A DNA stretch of 64,000 bases from contig CM060481.1 in assembly GCA_030544235.1 (NCBI GenBank), positions 17,660,392 through 17,724,391 on the forward strand. Reading direction: 5' to 3'. The position numbers were made by a program, and so were the translations under genes. Shown piece after piece: positions 27,601 through 38,637 of the stretch. Origin of the DNA: Lepturacanthus savala. Lineage: Eukaryota > Chordata > Actinopteri > Scombriformes > Trichiuridae. Each line of letters begins with the position of its first letter. Position 1 is the first letter of the stretch. The notes below the pieces were generated by a model. The model was not told where the DNA came from. It saw only the letters and a program-made list of their open reading frames with translations, and did no database searches.

Positions 27601-30600
27601 ATGTAAATTTGTTAAAACCATATTGTGCCCGTATGTCTCCGTCTCCTGGTCTCAAGGAGGCCCCTTGTGCGAAACCTGCCTTGTGTGTGGACACGGAGAT
27701 GTCTTCTTCAGGGGGGGAAGTTATGGGGGAGGGGGACGGGCTGACAACTGAGGGTTTGTTACAGGTACATTTAAAAAACTCTGAGGCATTGAAGTCTTTG
27801 CCATCAGTACTGGCTCATTTGGATGAGGGTAAGCGCGATGAACTAGTTTCATTGATCCATAGTTACCCAGCACTATTTTCTGATACACCATCACAGACAC
27901 ATCTGATTGAACATGATATAGATGTTGGTGATGCTCAACCAATTAAACAACGTTTTTATCGTGTTTCGCCAGACAAGAAGATCCAGTTGGACAAGGAGGT
28001 GCAGTACCTGCTAGATAATAATCTGGCAGAGCCCTCCAATTCTAGTTGGGCATCTCCGTGTTTACTGGTGAGAAAACCTGATTTGACGTTTCGTCCTTGT
28101 ACTGATTTCAGGAAAGTAAACGGTGTCACTAAACCAGATTCTTTCCCTCTACCACGAATGGAAGATTGCGTTGACCAAGTAGGTGCAGCCAAATTTGTTA
28201 GCAAATTTGATTTGTTAAAAGGATACTGGCAGGTCCCACTGTCTCCACGGGCCCAGGAGATTAGTGCTTTCATTACACCTACCGGCTTGTATTCCTACAA
28301 AGTCATGCCCTTCGGTTTACGTAATGCTCCAGCCACTTTCCAACGGCTGATGAATATTGTGGTAGATGGTCTCGTGGGTTGTGCTGTGTACCTTGATGAT
28401 GTGGTTGTTTTCAGTGATACTTGGGAGGACCATCTGCAGAGGATCACTGCATTGTTCAACCGATTGTTATGGGCACAGTTAACGGTGAATTTGGCTAAGT
28501 GTGACTTTGCTAGAGCCACAGTGACCTATCTAGGCAAAGTGGTCGGGCAAGGGGAGGTTCGCCCTGTTCAGGCTAAAGTGGAAGCCATTATGAAATTTCC
28601 GCCTCCTGAAACAAAAAAAGAACTGATGCGTTTCCTGGGCATGGTGGGGTATTATAGAAGTTTCTGTAAGAACTTCTCATCAGTTGTGGCACCCCTTACA
28701 GACCTTCTGAAGGCCAAGTCGAAGTTTGTCTGGTCAGATAAGGCTCAGTGTGGATTTGATAATGTTAAAGCTCTCCTCTGTTCCTCTCCTGTGTTGGCAG
28801 CACCACAGTTTGATAAGTCATTTATTTTGCAGGTTGATGCCAGTCATGTGGGGGCTGGAGCTGTCCTGCTGCAAGCTGATGTTGCAGGGGTAGAGAGACC
28901 AGTTGGGTTTTTCTCAAAAAAGTTCAATTCCTACCAGTTGAACTATTCCGTTATTGAGAAAGAGGCCCTTGCATTAATTTGGGGATTACAACATTTTGAG
29001 GTGTATACGGGTTCAGGAACCCCTCTTGTGGTGTACACAGACCATAATCCCCTTACCTTCTTGCGTTCTTTGCAAAATCCTAATCAGCGGTTAATGAGGT
29101 GGGCCCTCTTTTTGCAGCCTTATCATTTGGATGTTCGCCATATAAAAGGCAGTGAAAATGTAATGGCTGATGCCCTTTCTCGCGCCTTTTAGTTGTGCTA
29201 AGGGAGTGATTGCTAATATCATCATATTTCTGCCTCTGTCTGTGTTCCTTTTGGGCTATCCATCTCTCTTAAAAATGCTCCTGTAGGTACCCAGGTTGCG
29301 GAGGGGGTGAGAAGGTCCTGAGGGATCGGTAGAAGGTATGAGTTTTGTCACTCCCAACAAACTGTGAAAGGCTGTGTTAGATCGGTCAGTATGGTCACGA
29401 GGACAACGTGGTTATTGTACATTCTGTTGATATATTCACTATATTCTGTAAATGGTTATGAGTGACATATTTTGGCAGAGTACCTTGTGGGTCTCCGCTC
29501 TTATGGGGGGGGGTGTGACGACCCCGTCCTCTTTTCTGGTCATTTCTTGATGTGTTTGTTTTTTTTTCAGGCTTATTTCAGGTAGATGGGTGGAGCTACT
29601 AATTGGATGTACACTTGGGAAGGCTGGGCCAAGGTTATTTAGCTGGCTCCTCCTTCTCATTCACTCTCTCTCTCCCTCAGATCACCTGCTGCCTGTTTGG
29701 TTTGTGTTTCCTTGTTTTACCATCACCACACCTCATGAGCATCCAACACTGCATACATCACTGATGTTACAGATTACAGACTTCTTTAGGTTGTTTTGAT
29801 GTATCTAAATAAAATTTCAGGTTAAGGTACTTGATAAAGTGTGTGGTCTCCCATTTTTGTCTTGCTCTCTGAGCCAGGGCTATGACACTGTGATGATGCA
29901 ATATTGAAAAATATGCAAACACACCGGCAGGTACACACCAGCCTCACTCACCATGATATAATGACGCTGCATCTCCGACTTCTCGCTGGCCAACTTGTCA
30001 CACTCGAGCTTCAAACTGGGGAGAGAGGAAGAGGAGAGGAGCGGGGAGTCAGATCGTGTTAGCCAGCTAGACGCTCTTCCTTCTAAAGTGCTGACACCAG
30101 GTGACTTCTACCCCCTTCGTCATCATTACCCCCGCCTTCCCCAACGTCTCTGTCATCATTCTCATCATCGCTTCAGCTTCCACCTTCATCATCATCAGCA
30201 GCAGCAGCACCGCCTCCGTTGCCCCGCCATTACCGTCTTTATCATCATCATCATCATCATCACAACCTCCATTCCCAGCGTCACCTTTCGCCGTGATCGC
30301 CCACATTCGTTTCCCGCGGCCTGACAAGGTGCCAATTGACGGGAGGAGGCCAAAGATTATTCTGAACTCGACAGACGCGCCTCGCCAAATCTCTTGCCTT
30401 TCTAAAAATATGAAAAAAAGGCAGTGAAGTAAAATAAAAAAAATAAAAAAAATCATGTCTAAAAATAGTGTTGGAGCATCCGCTGCGACCCCCGTCCCCG
30501 CGACAGCCATTAGCTGAAATCATGTCAGCGCTGATGTCACGCGAGGCGACAGGACAAAGGAGGACACGTCAACAAGTCACCCTGAATGTCAAATGAAAAA

Positions 30601-33600
30601 GACAGACGTAAGAAGAAAAAAAAAAAAAATCCCTCCCCCCTCCCCCGATGCTTTGATTGAAGCAGCCAGTTTCAACATGCCAGCCTCAGAAGGCGTCTTC
30701 CGATGGCAGGACTGGATAAGACTCAGATCAAATAAAGATATGCGCAGGCACACGGTGGATAGGTACAGATTTAGGATAAGTCTGAGACCTGTTTGATGGC
30801 GTGTGTATATTTATGCCGGGATGTTCTCCTCAGCTGTCGGCGGGAATGACAGCTCGATTACAGCGCGCGCTCATGGAGTCTTCGTCGCTGTTAATCTTAA
30901 CTGGCAGACTGAACACAGTGTTACACACGGCCACTAATGGGAGGTCTCATACGCGCAGTATTGTCGCTTCTGCTCTAATTGTCGCAGCAGCCGCAGGTTT
31001 TGTTCGAGTTTGCTTCGGTGTAGGTTCGATATTCATCCTAGAGCTGGGCGGTATACGGTTTCATACCGTATACCGGTATTTTTTAATGATATGATTTTTT
31101 TATATACCTCAATACCTGTGAGTGTGTAATGTAAAAAACAATGGGAACACAGAGCAGCGGAACCGGACACTGTGGGGACTGTTTTGTCGGTTGCACCAAA
31201 CAAGCTGCATGCAGCTGCATGTGAGGACACAGCCTGTGTGTACTACCAAAAAGAGGAGCCGTGTCGGTTCTGTGGAAGTACTTCGGCTTTGAATGGTAAA
31301 TGGACTGTGTTTGTATAGCACCCTTCTAGTCATTTCGACCAGAGCACTTTACGCTACAGGTGCACATTCGCCCATTCACACACTGATGGCAAGGACTATA
31401 CAGGCCGCACATCGGGAAACTAACCATTCATATTCCAGGCAAATCTGGGGTTAAGTATATCGCCCAAGGACACATCGACATGGAGCCCACGAGAGCTGGT
31501 AATCGACTCGCCGACATTCCGATCAGTGGACAACTGCTCTGCCTCTGAGCTGCAGCTGCCCCAGAGGCTGATCAAACAACCGTAATCTGTAAATATTGTC
31601 AGGCTAAAGTTGTAGCCCCGGGAGGCAGCACGAGCGATTTGCTTCACCACCTCCGCCGCGAACACTTCCTAAAACAGGAACAACACATGAAACTAAGATC
31701 TGCGTCCTCTCCCACATCTGAAGGTAATGTTAACACTGGCACAGCAAAACAAAACACGAGTCAGATGTCATTCAAAGTTCAAAGTTTGCTAAGGGAACTC
31801 CCTATGATTTATTTGTGAACAGCAGCATTTTGTGGGACCATTCAAACCTTCATTAATACAAGTCTGGTCATTGTAAGCCAATTTATTGCAGAAATTATAT
31901 CCTAAATTATTAGAAAATGGGGCTAACACCTAGTCATGATTGAACACATACCAACACATCTGTGAGGAACCTCTGTCTGTACATTTGTGTGTGTGTTGCA
32001 TAGCTTAGCAAACATTCATCCGACTCACTTCACACTTGGTGAGTATATTGCTGGGGACCTAAGTAAGTGCCGTGTTGAATTAGTGCGACTGAGCCAATTG
32101 GCCTCTAACTTTCGAAGTTTCAATATCTGAATTATTTTTTCCTGGATTCTATGGGTTTAGACAATTATGTCCAAATCTGTTATTATTTATTATGCCATTA
32201 TTGCTTTAAAAAGGAAAATTGCATTAGTCACTGCTATAATGGTTATAAACACTCAATTTGTTTCTTTACAGGGCTCCAATTCCCAACAAGAGTAGCATTA
32301 TTATTACTATTGTGGGACATTAAAGTGAAAAAAAAAAAGTTTTTAAGGGCTTCAAATAAGGCTGCAACTATTCTGCTGTGCAGCAAGAGAGATGATGGAT
32401 TTAATACAGTGGTGATGTCATTGTTTCTCAGCGCTGCACTTGCCAGATGACTTTGCAATAAAGGAATGCAGCTGGCCAGTATCGTGACGTGTATTTACAT
32501 ATTATACCCTGTTGTTTATTCATAAGGCCAGAACAGCTGATGCTACCTGCCCGTTTCAATGAGCAGCTCTTGCTGCTGAAAAGTACATCAGCTCCTTGGC
32601 AAGAAAATATTTCACACACAAAAACACACACACACACGTTTTTGCCTGCTTGCATAAAGCATCTAGAGAGGAATTTTATTCTGAAGCAGCAACATTAGTT
32701 TTTAGCACTTCTTCATTGTTAACTGGTGGAATGCACATCTACACTAGTGTTCAAAAGTTCTTTTTTGTTTAATAAAGATAAATAACCTAATGGAAAATAC
32801 ACTCTATACATTGCTAAATGTATCTGACTATTCTAAGTGCAAATGTCTAGTTTTTAGTGCACTATCTACATAAGTGTATAGAGGCCCATTTCCAGAAACT
32901 ATCACTACAGTGTCCAATGTGTTACGGTACAATGTGTTTGCTCAATGCGTCAGAAGGCTAATGGATGATTAGAAAACCCTTGTGCAATCATGTTACCACA
33001 GCTGAAAACACTTTAGCTGGTTAGAGAAGCTATAAAACTGACCTTCCTTTGACGAAAGCAAAGTTTGAAGGAAAAAAATTTCATTTCAAATACAAATCAT
33101 TATTTCTAACCTTGTCGATGTCTTGACTATATTTTCTATTCCTTTTACGACTCATGGTGGTAAATAAAAATGTGACTTTTCATGGAAAACGCAAAACTCT
33201 CTGTGACCTCAAACTTTTGAACGGTAGTGTAAATATGGATCATCTTTCAACAATCCACTAGTTCACTGAAATCCAACCTGTAATATAATATCTTCGTGTA
33301 TGTAAAAAGGTTAGTCTATAATAATATGGCTAAAGGCTAATGACACACAACACATATCCAACCTGTGGGGCTATTTTAGATTTTTTTTTTTATTCAGTGC
33401 AGCATCCACTTATCCAAAAATGCTCCCCTTCCCACCTACATGAAACCCTTCCTGCTCAAAATGCGTAGGCTGTGTGGAGGGTTGTCATGACGACAGGCCT
33501 CCCCACTGTCAGCCTACCTGGGATTGGCTTTGTGCCTGTTCTGATTGGTGCTCAGCAGCCCCCGGGCCTGCACCGCTGCTCTCAAACGACACTTTGATGG

Positions 33601-36600
33601 AGTTTTATTGCCGATTCTTCAGTCTCTAAATCGCTCCTGCTGTCATCTTTATTTTGATTTATGTATTCCCTGATCTATTTATGCATGTGAAAGAGGGGAG
33701 GGGAGAAGGGAGGGGGGGGTGACGAGGAGGGGGGCTGAAGAGGAAGACAGCGACAGTGACAATGCTCGCTACTATACCCGGGGGAACGCCTGCGGTACAT
33801 TTGCCTTTTAAAGGCTTCAGCAACAGACAAGCGCAGCGCAGCAGCAGAGCGCTACAAAGCCTCGTCTGTGGCTCCCCCATCGCAGCCCCCCTCCTGAGTC
33901 AATAGGCACTGTATGCATGTTCTGTATGCTCAGACAAAAAAGGTATTCTTTCAACTGCGCCCCGGCTCTCTGAAGAGGGTTAAACGGCGCTGCTCACTGT
34001 TGTGGGAATTACAAAAACCAAAAGGCGAGGAAAGAAACACGCGGGCTGTTATTGCTGCTTCAGAATCCTCCGCAAACAACGAGCGATCAGACCAGAGCAG
34101 GGATTTCGCACGTAATATGGCAGGCTTTCATCTGCCTTTTGCCTGTGTCTGTAAACCGGCTGAGGCAAACCCTCTGGAAGGTTCTGGGAGAACAGGTACA
34201 GAGGAACAAACGGACCTCCTCAGGAAGGAAGGCGGGCTTCAAAGACTCCACTTTCACAAAGACGGGGTCTCTCGGTGAGATGCCCACCCCTCCCCGTTTA
34301 TAACTTCTATCAAACAGATCAGCGAAGGTCAAAACTGGCACTGTAGCGGTATTTAAGCAGTAAAGAGCGATCGATAGCCGAGGGTAAACGAGATTGATTT
34401 AGGTTTCAGTCAATAACAGATGTTCCCTCAGCGTGCAATGTGATGGTAGAGTTGAGGTTCAAGTGGAACAAAAGGCGTTACGTTTTCATTTTATCGCAGT
34501 CGACTACCGACATGTTCCTTCAAGTTTACTCGACGTTATTTGATGAAAGTTTACTTTGCCCGTCTGTTATTTCCAAGAAAGTTTTTGCAAGTTTCCTGCT
34601 AAGAAAGATGTCGTTTGCTACCAACTATACAGAAATTACAGACCAAGTTCTTAAGCTGCTTACAAAAGTAGTGTGTAGTTTCTTGTTGAGAGTGAAGATT
34701 ACAACCCCCGAGTACCCCCCCCGAACAGGTAGTAAACCAAACAGAGAAAAAATAAAGTGTTTATTTTGTCTATTCTCGGCTACTGCAGAAACAGGGTGAT
34801 AAAACATGGCGTCTCCATGAAGTAGATAAAAACAGCAAAAACAACCCTTGTAGATAAAAACAGCTCATCATGATCATGATTCCTATAGTCATAGCAATTG
34901 ATGCTTTACCCTTTTTTGTGGATAAAAACCGTTTCCACACCTGCGGAGCAAGCTAATGCTATTTTTTGGTTTCCCTCATCAAACTCAACAAATACACACT
35001 CCTAACTCCCAACCAGCTGCGGTGGTTGAGTTGTGACCCGCGCACAAATTTTGAACTATCCCTTTAAATCTGCTTGTTTTGGCTAATATATATACTATAT
35101 TTAAGCAATTTAGTAAATTTTGGAATTATTCCTGTTTATACTCATATATTTCTGTTAATTCCCATTAGAAGTTTCCAACTTTGAAGATTTCCAGAGCTCT
35201 GCAACCATAACCTAATAAAAACACAACAGTAATATACTGATTAACCCAATTATTATTTATTTTTATTATTATTTTATTTTTTTAAGATTTTCCATTTCTG
35301 CCAAGGCTTTTCAGCTAAATCTTACACTTTAATTCAAACCTAGTAAATATTTCATGTTAGGTTATGCTAGATAATGAGTTGATAATCATGCCATAATAAT
35401 GATAATCATAGCATCAAGTGTGTGTGTGAATGTTGGACTGTTGGTTTTGTTACATGAATTGTTGGACACAGGATCTACAATTCTTCTGTAGACAGGCTGC
35501 CTCTGTTTCTGTTTGTCGTGTTCAGTAGAGCTGACTAGAAGGTACTAGCTTAGCGTTATATAGCGTAATATTCATTTATTGTACCAATAGACTGTTTAAG
35601 TCAGCGCTCTTTCCCAGCCAAGCGCTATGAAATTGTTAAAATATACAAACTTCTAAATAAAAAAAAAAAGAAAAAGCATTAGCCACTTTTCTTCTATGGA
35701 TTTTTTAAGACAAAAAAAATGATCAGAACCATCATCTCTCCAAGTGTAAATTTCTATTAGCAAGCAGGTGTGAGGCAACATAAATTTATATGACAGCATG
35801 ATACAAAACGAAGGCCACGTCTCGTCTTTAAAACTCATTTCTAGCTAATATACGTCAGGTTATTGCAGCTCCATCCAGCAGTTTCACTTTGTAGCTTCTG
35901 TTACAATGAAGTGTTCAATAAAGAAAAACACGGTGTGATACATGTATAGCCTCCAGATGTATTTGCTATTACAAAGAGCTGCACTTATCAGGCTGTCATA
36001 CGCAACTGCTTCTCCTTTATGTTTGTGTGTGTGTTTGCACCTGTGGTATTGTGCTTGGAGGAACTGGAACTCATCCTTGATCCTGTCACAGGAGTCAGAG
36101 GTTGTGAATTTCAGCTGCTGCGATGAAGCCTGCCAAAGAGAAAAAGAGGAAAAAGTAAGATTCATACCAAAAACAATAAATAAATAAAAAGAACGGACAG
36201 GAAAGGAGGGGGGGAGTGAAAGGCAAGGAAAAGGGGAGCAGAGAGAGGAAAATAATTAAAAACATGAACAAGAAATCAAGCGGTTTTCAATTTGCCACAG
36301 TCCAACGGGCACGGCATCACTAAAAAAAATAAGTTGGCAAGTAGGTTTCCACATTCAAAAAGGGCCAAAATGCATTAAAACCCTCTGTAGATTAAAAGTG
36401 AACTCGCACAAAAGCTGAAACATGCATAGCCATTGTTTCTGCCAGACTCATAAACCACCGTGTATGCGCTGTTCTGTTATATATCTTAATCACTGTGAAA
36501 TTGTGTGCCTGCGCACAGGCCGAACCCACGCACGACCGCAAATAGGCATAGACGGATGTTGACACACCCCTATTTAACCTTCTAGAGACATAACCCAGAC

Positions 36601-38581
36601 TCTTCCTGTTCTTCTTCCATCGGCCCGACTCTGGCAGCATCTTTACGGCAGCCTGAAGAGTTATTGCTCGCAGCCGACGCACACTTATATATGGTATGAA
36701 CAATAACCGCCGCTTGATTGATGAAACGTGGGGTGAGTCGAGGTGTGTTATTATTCCGTCATCCAACTTGGGCGGCAATATGTAAACCTACACGAGAGAA
36801 TATATCAAGCTTGTATAAATAAGCCCGGCAACGCGCGTTTCTTAGCGCCATTTCTGCGGGACTTTGCGGAGGCCGCGTCGGGTTCTTTGATGTGTTGAAA
36901 AGGTTTAGCACCAAATAAAAACGTCCCTTAAATTCCCCCGGTTTGACGTCATCCTTCCCCTGCTCCACACCGCGACACGCCCGGTCCCCGCTCGCTTATA
37001 AATTGTAATTGTAAACATTTGTGTTGTGCGGTAATCTCCTGCGCGTTAACGGCATTATAGCGTTTTCTTGACAGCCAGCGACTGTTTATGGAGAGACCGG
37101 TGGAAGGAAAAAAAAAAAAACGGCGCTTCATCCTCCCGATACGGAGAGATTATTTATCCTGGATGCGTTTCTTTTTTTTCTCTCGCTGTGTGATGTAATG
37201 CATTTACAGCTGCGGTCACTGGTTCTGCTTTTTTGTTTCCACCGTTCTCTGCACGCTTTGGGCACGAGCCCCCTGAGTTTCCGCTCTGCTCTGGAGGAGA
37301 CACGAAATGCTAATTTCCAGGTACTCTCTCCTTCTCTCCCTCCCTCCCCCCCTCTCTCTCTCTGGGGCTGCCGGCAGTGCTGTCGATCATACTTGGACAA
37401 GCAGATGTGGCGTCACATCATAACAAGGACGGCTGCAACAAACATAATGTCTGGCAGGAATGGTGATACAATGCGCGGCCTAACAGCGCAGAGAAAAAAC
37501 GTCTCAAGGCGAGAGAAAATAATGTGCAGCAGAGCGAACAGTAAGGCCGGAATCATTAGTCTATTTATCAAGCGACCCATTAGCCAAATGTAGCTGTTTT
37601 TTCGACGTTTGTTGGAGTCGTTTTGCAAAGAGAAACATTTGCTGCTCCAATGTGAGGATTTCTTACTCTGCCGTTTCATATCATTGTAAACTGAAGTAGG
37701 GCGATTTGTTGGTTTTTGTCTATCGTCACCCTGTGAGACTGGAAAACGGCCGAGGCGATGTTACGATCTTACCAAACTAAACCTAAACTAACCTAAATAT
37801 ATATATATTTTTTAACTCTGAGCCTCATACAGCAACGTGCTGCCGTTCTTTCACTCGGCCTGTGTGTCGCTATAAGCCCTTATTGTAATTCCGTCCACAC
37901 TAACATTCCCCGGGCAGTGGTGGATGGCTTGGTTGTGTGTTAGAGCACAGCAAGCATCAAACCCAAATAGGGACAAAATCTCATTATTTCTCAGCAGGCT
38001 GCATAATGGGTCAGGTGGGGGAGGAGAGGAAGAAAAAAAAAAAAAAAATCGACATTTTCCCACTACGATTGAGCTGGCATAAAAAAAAACCATCAGAAAT
38101 CTGATTGCAGCACTTACGGGAAGCTAGCCTGCTGCTGTTAGGAATGACCTGTCGCTTTGTACCCTGCTCCCCACGGCATGTGGTTCGGCTTCATTTTTAA
38201 CTACAAATAGGCTGCTTCGTATTCACAGAACCATGGCCGCAGAATATGCTAAGCAACAGGATTGCTTCAGGTTGCGAGAATAGACCTGCTCGCTTCAAAG
38301 GCTGAATTATTTTTTCGCTCTGAGGGCTTAGTAGACGTCGCTCGGTTCTAACATGGTTAAGGGTTGGAGATGAATTCTTATAAAAGCCTCTTAGGGTAGA
38401 AACATTTATACTCATGGTATTAGTTTGGATATAAATATTTTAGGCAGACAGACATTAAGGAGGTAATTCAAAAAACAAAACAGGAAAAAAAAAATGCGTG
38501 GCGAGCGCAGCCATTACACTTTGAAATGTCATGAGAAGTGCTGACATTATTATGCTGCTGCCGCCACGCACACGCACACGC

Positions 38582-38637
<56 letters not shown>

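Larger units (their letters stand above)
23574..29887 (+). mobile_element. Full-length Gmr1-like Ty3/gypsy-related LTR retrotransposon
   Basis: This 6314-bp element has two identical 374-bp LTRs (TGT...ACA), a primer-binding site 3 nt after the 5' LTR, a 658-nt leader, one 1523-codon Gag-Pol frame, a 312-nt 3' noncoding segment and a G-run polypurine tract abutting the 3' LTR. No env-like frame exists. Polyprotein order is Gag, protease, integrase, reverse transcriptase, RNase H. Integrase before RT is normal for Ty1/copia, but RT, RNase H and the GPF-type integrase tail look Ty3/gypsy-like. That combination defines the Gmr1 group known from fish and other deuterostomes. LTR identity and the intact frame imply a recent insertion. 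It lies antisense in tle5 intron 3. Confidence 0.93.
23570..29891. repeat. 4-bp target-site duplication CTGT flanking the LTR element
   Basis: CTGT at 23570-23573 directly precedes the 5' LTR and CTGT at 29888-29891 directly follows the 3' LTR. A short duplication of this size is expected from integrase-mediated insertion and fixes the element ends at 23574 and 29887. Confidence 0.85.
17884..29951 (-). other. tle5: tle5 intron 3, hosting the LTR retrotransposon
   Basis: The intron is about 12.1 kb, of which 6.3 kb is the antisense LTR element at 23574-29887. It also contains a poly-T run (17939-17958), a long TG microsatellite (18580-18641), CA and TG tracts (18770-18893, 19158-19196, 21178-21295 and 21477-21494), a strong hairpin (19549-19584) and a probable DNA-element relic (about 22012-23085). 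No other exon is seen. Confidence 0.85.
30016..36040 (-). other. tle5: tle5 intron 2
   Basis: The intron is about 6.0 kb. It contains ATC/AGC triplet tracts (30120-30263), a BED-finger hAT relic interrupted by another repeat (31038-31724), a Tc1/mariner-like element with inverted ends (32740-33231), a moderately GC-rich stretch around 33480-33900 and AT-rich sequence with no recognisable exon. The donor is GTGCAA, a non-consensus +4 to +6. Confidence 0.8.

Noticed and set aside
23574..29887. Endogenous retrovirus interpretation of the LTR element
   Set aside because: There is no env frame, and integrase precedes RT, which retroviruses do not have. The tRNA-Pro primer site alone does not indicate a retrovirus.
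30067..30510. 147-codon minus-strand frame with an aspartate run
   Set aside because: It is produced by translation of the ATC triplet tract and is not a gene.
38566..38634. CRISPR-like array or coding repeat
   Set aside because: This is a CA dinucleotide microsatellite. There is no spacer-repeat structure anywhere in this eukaryotic window.
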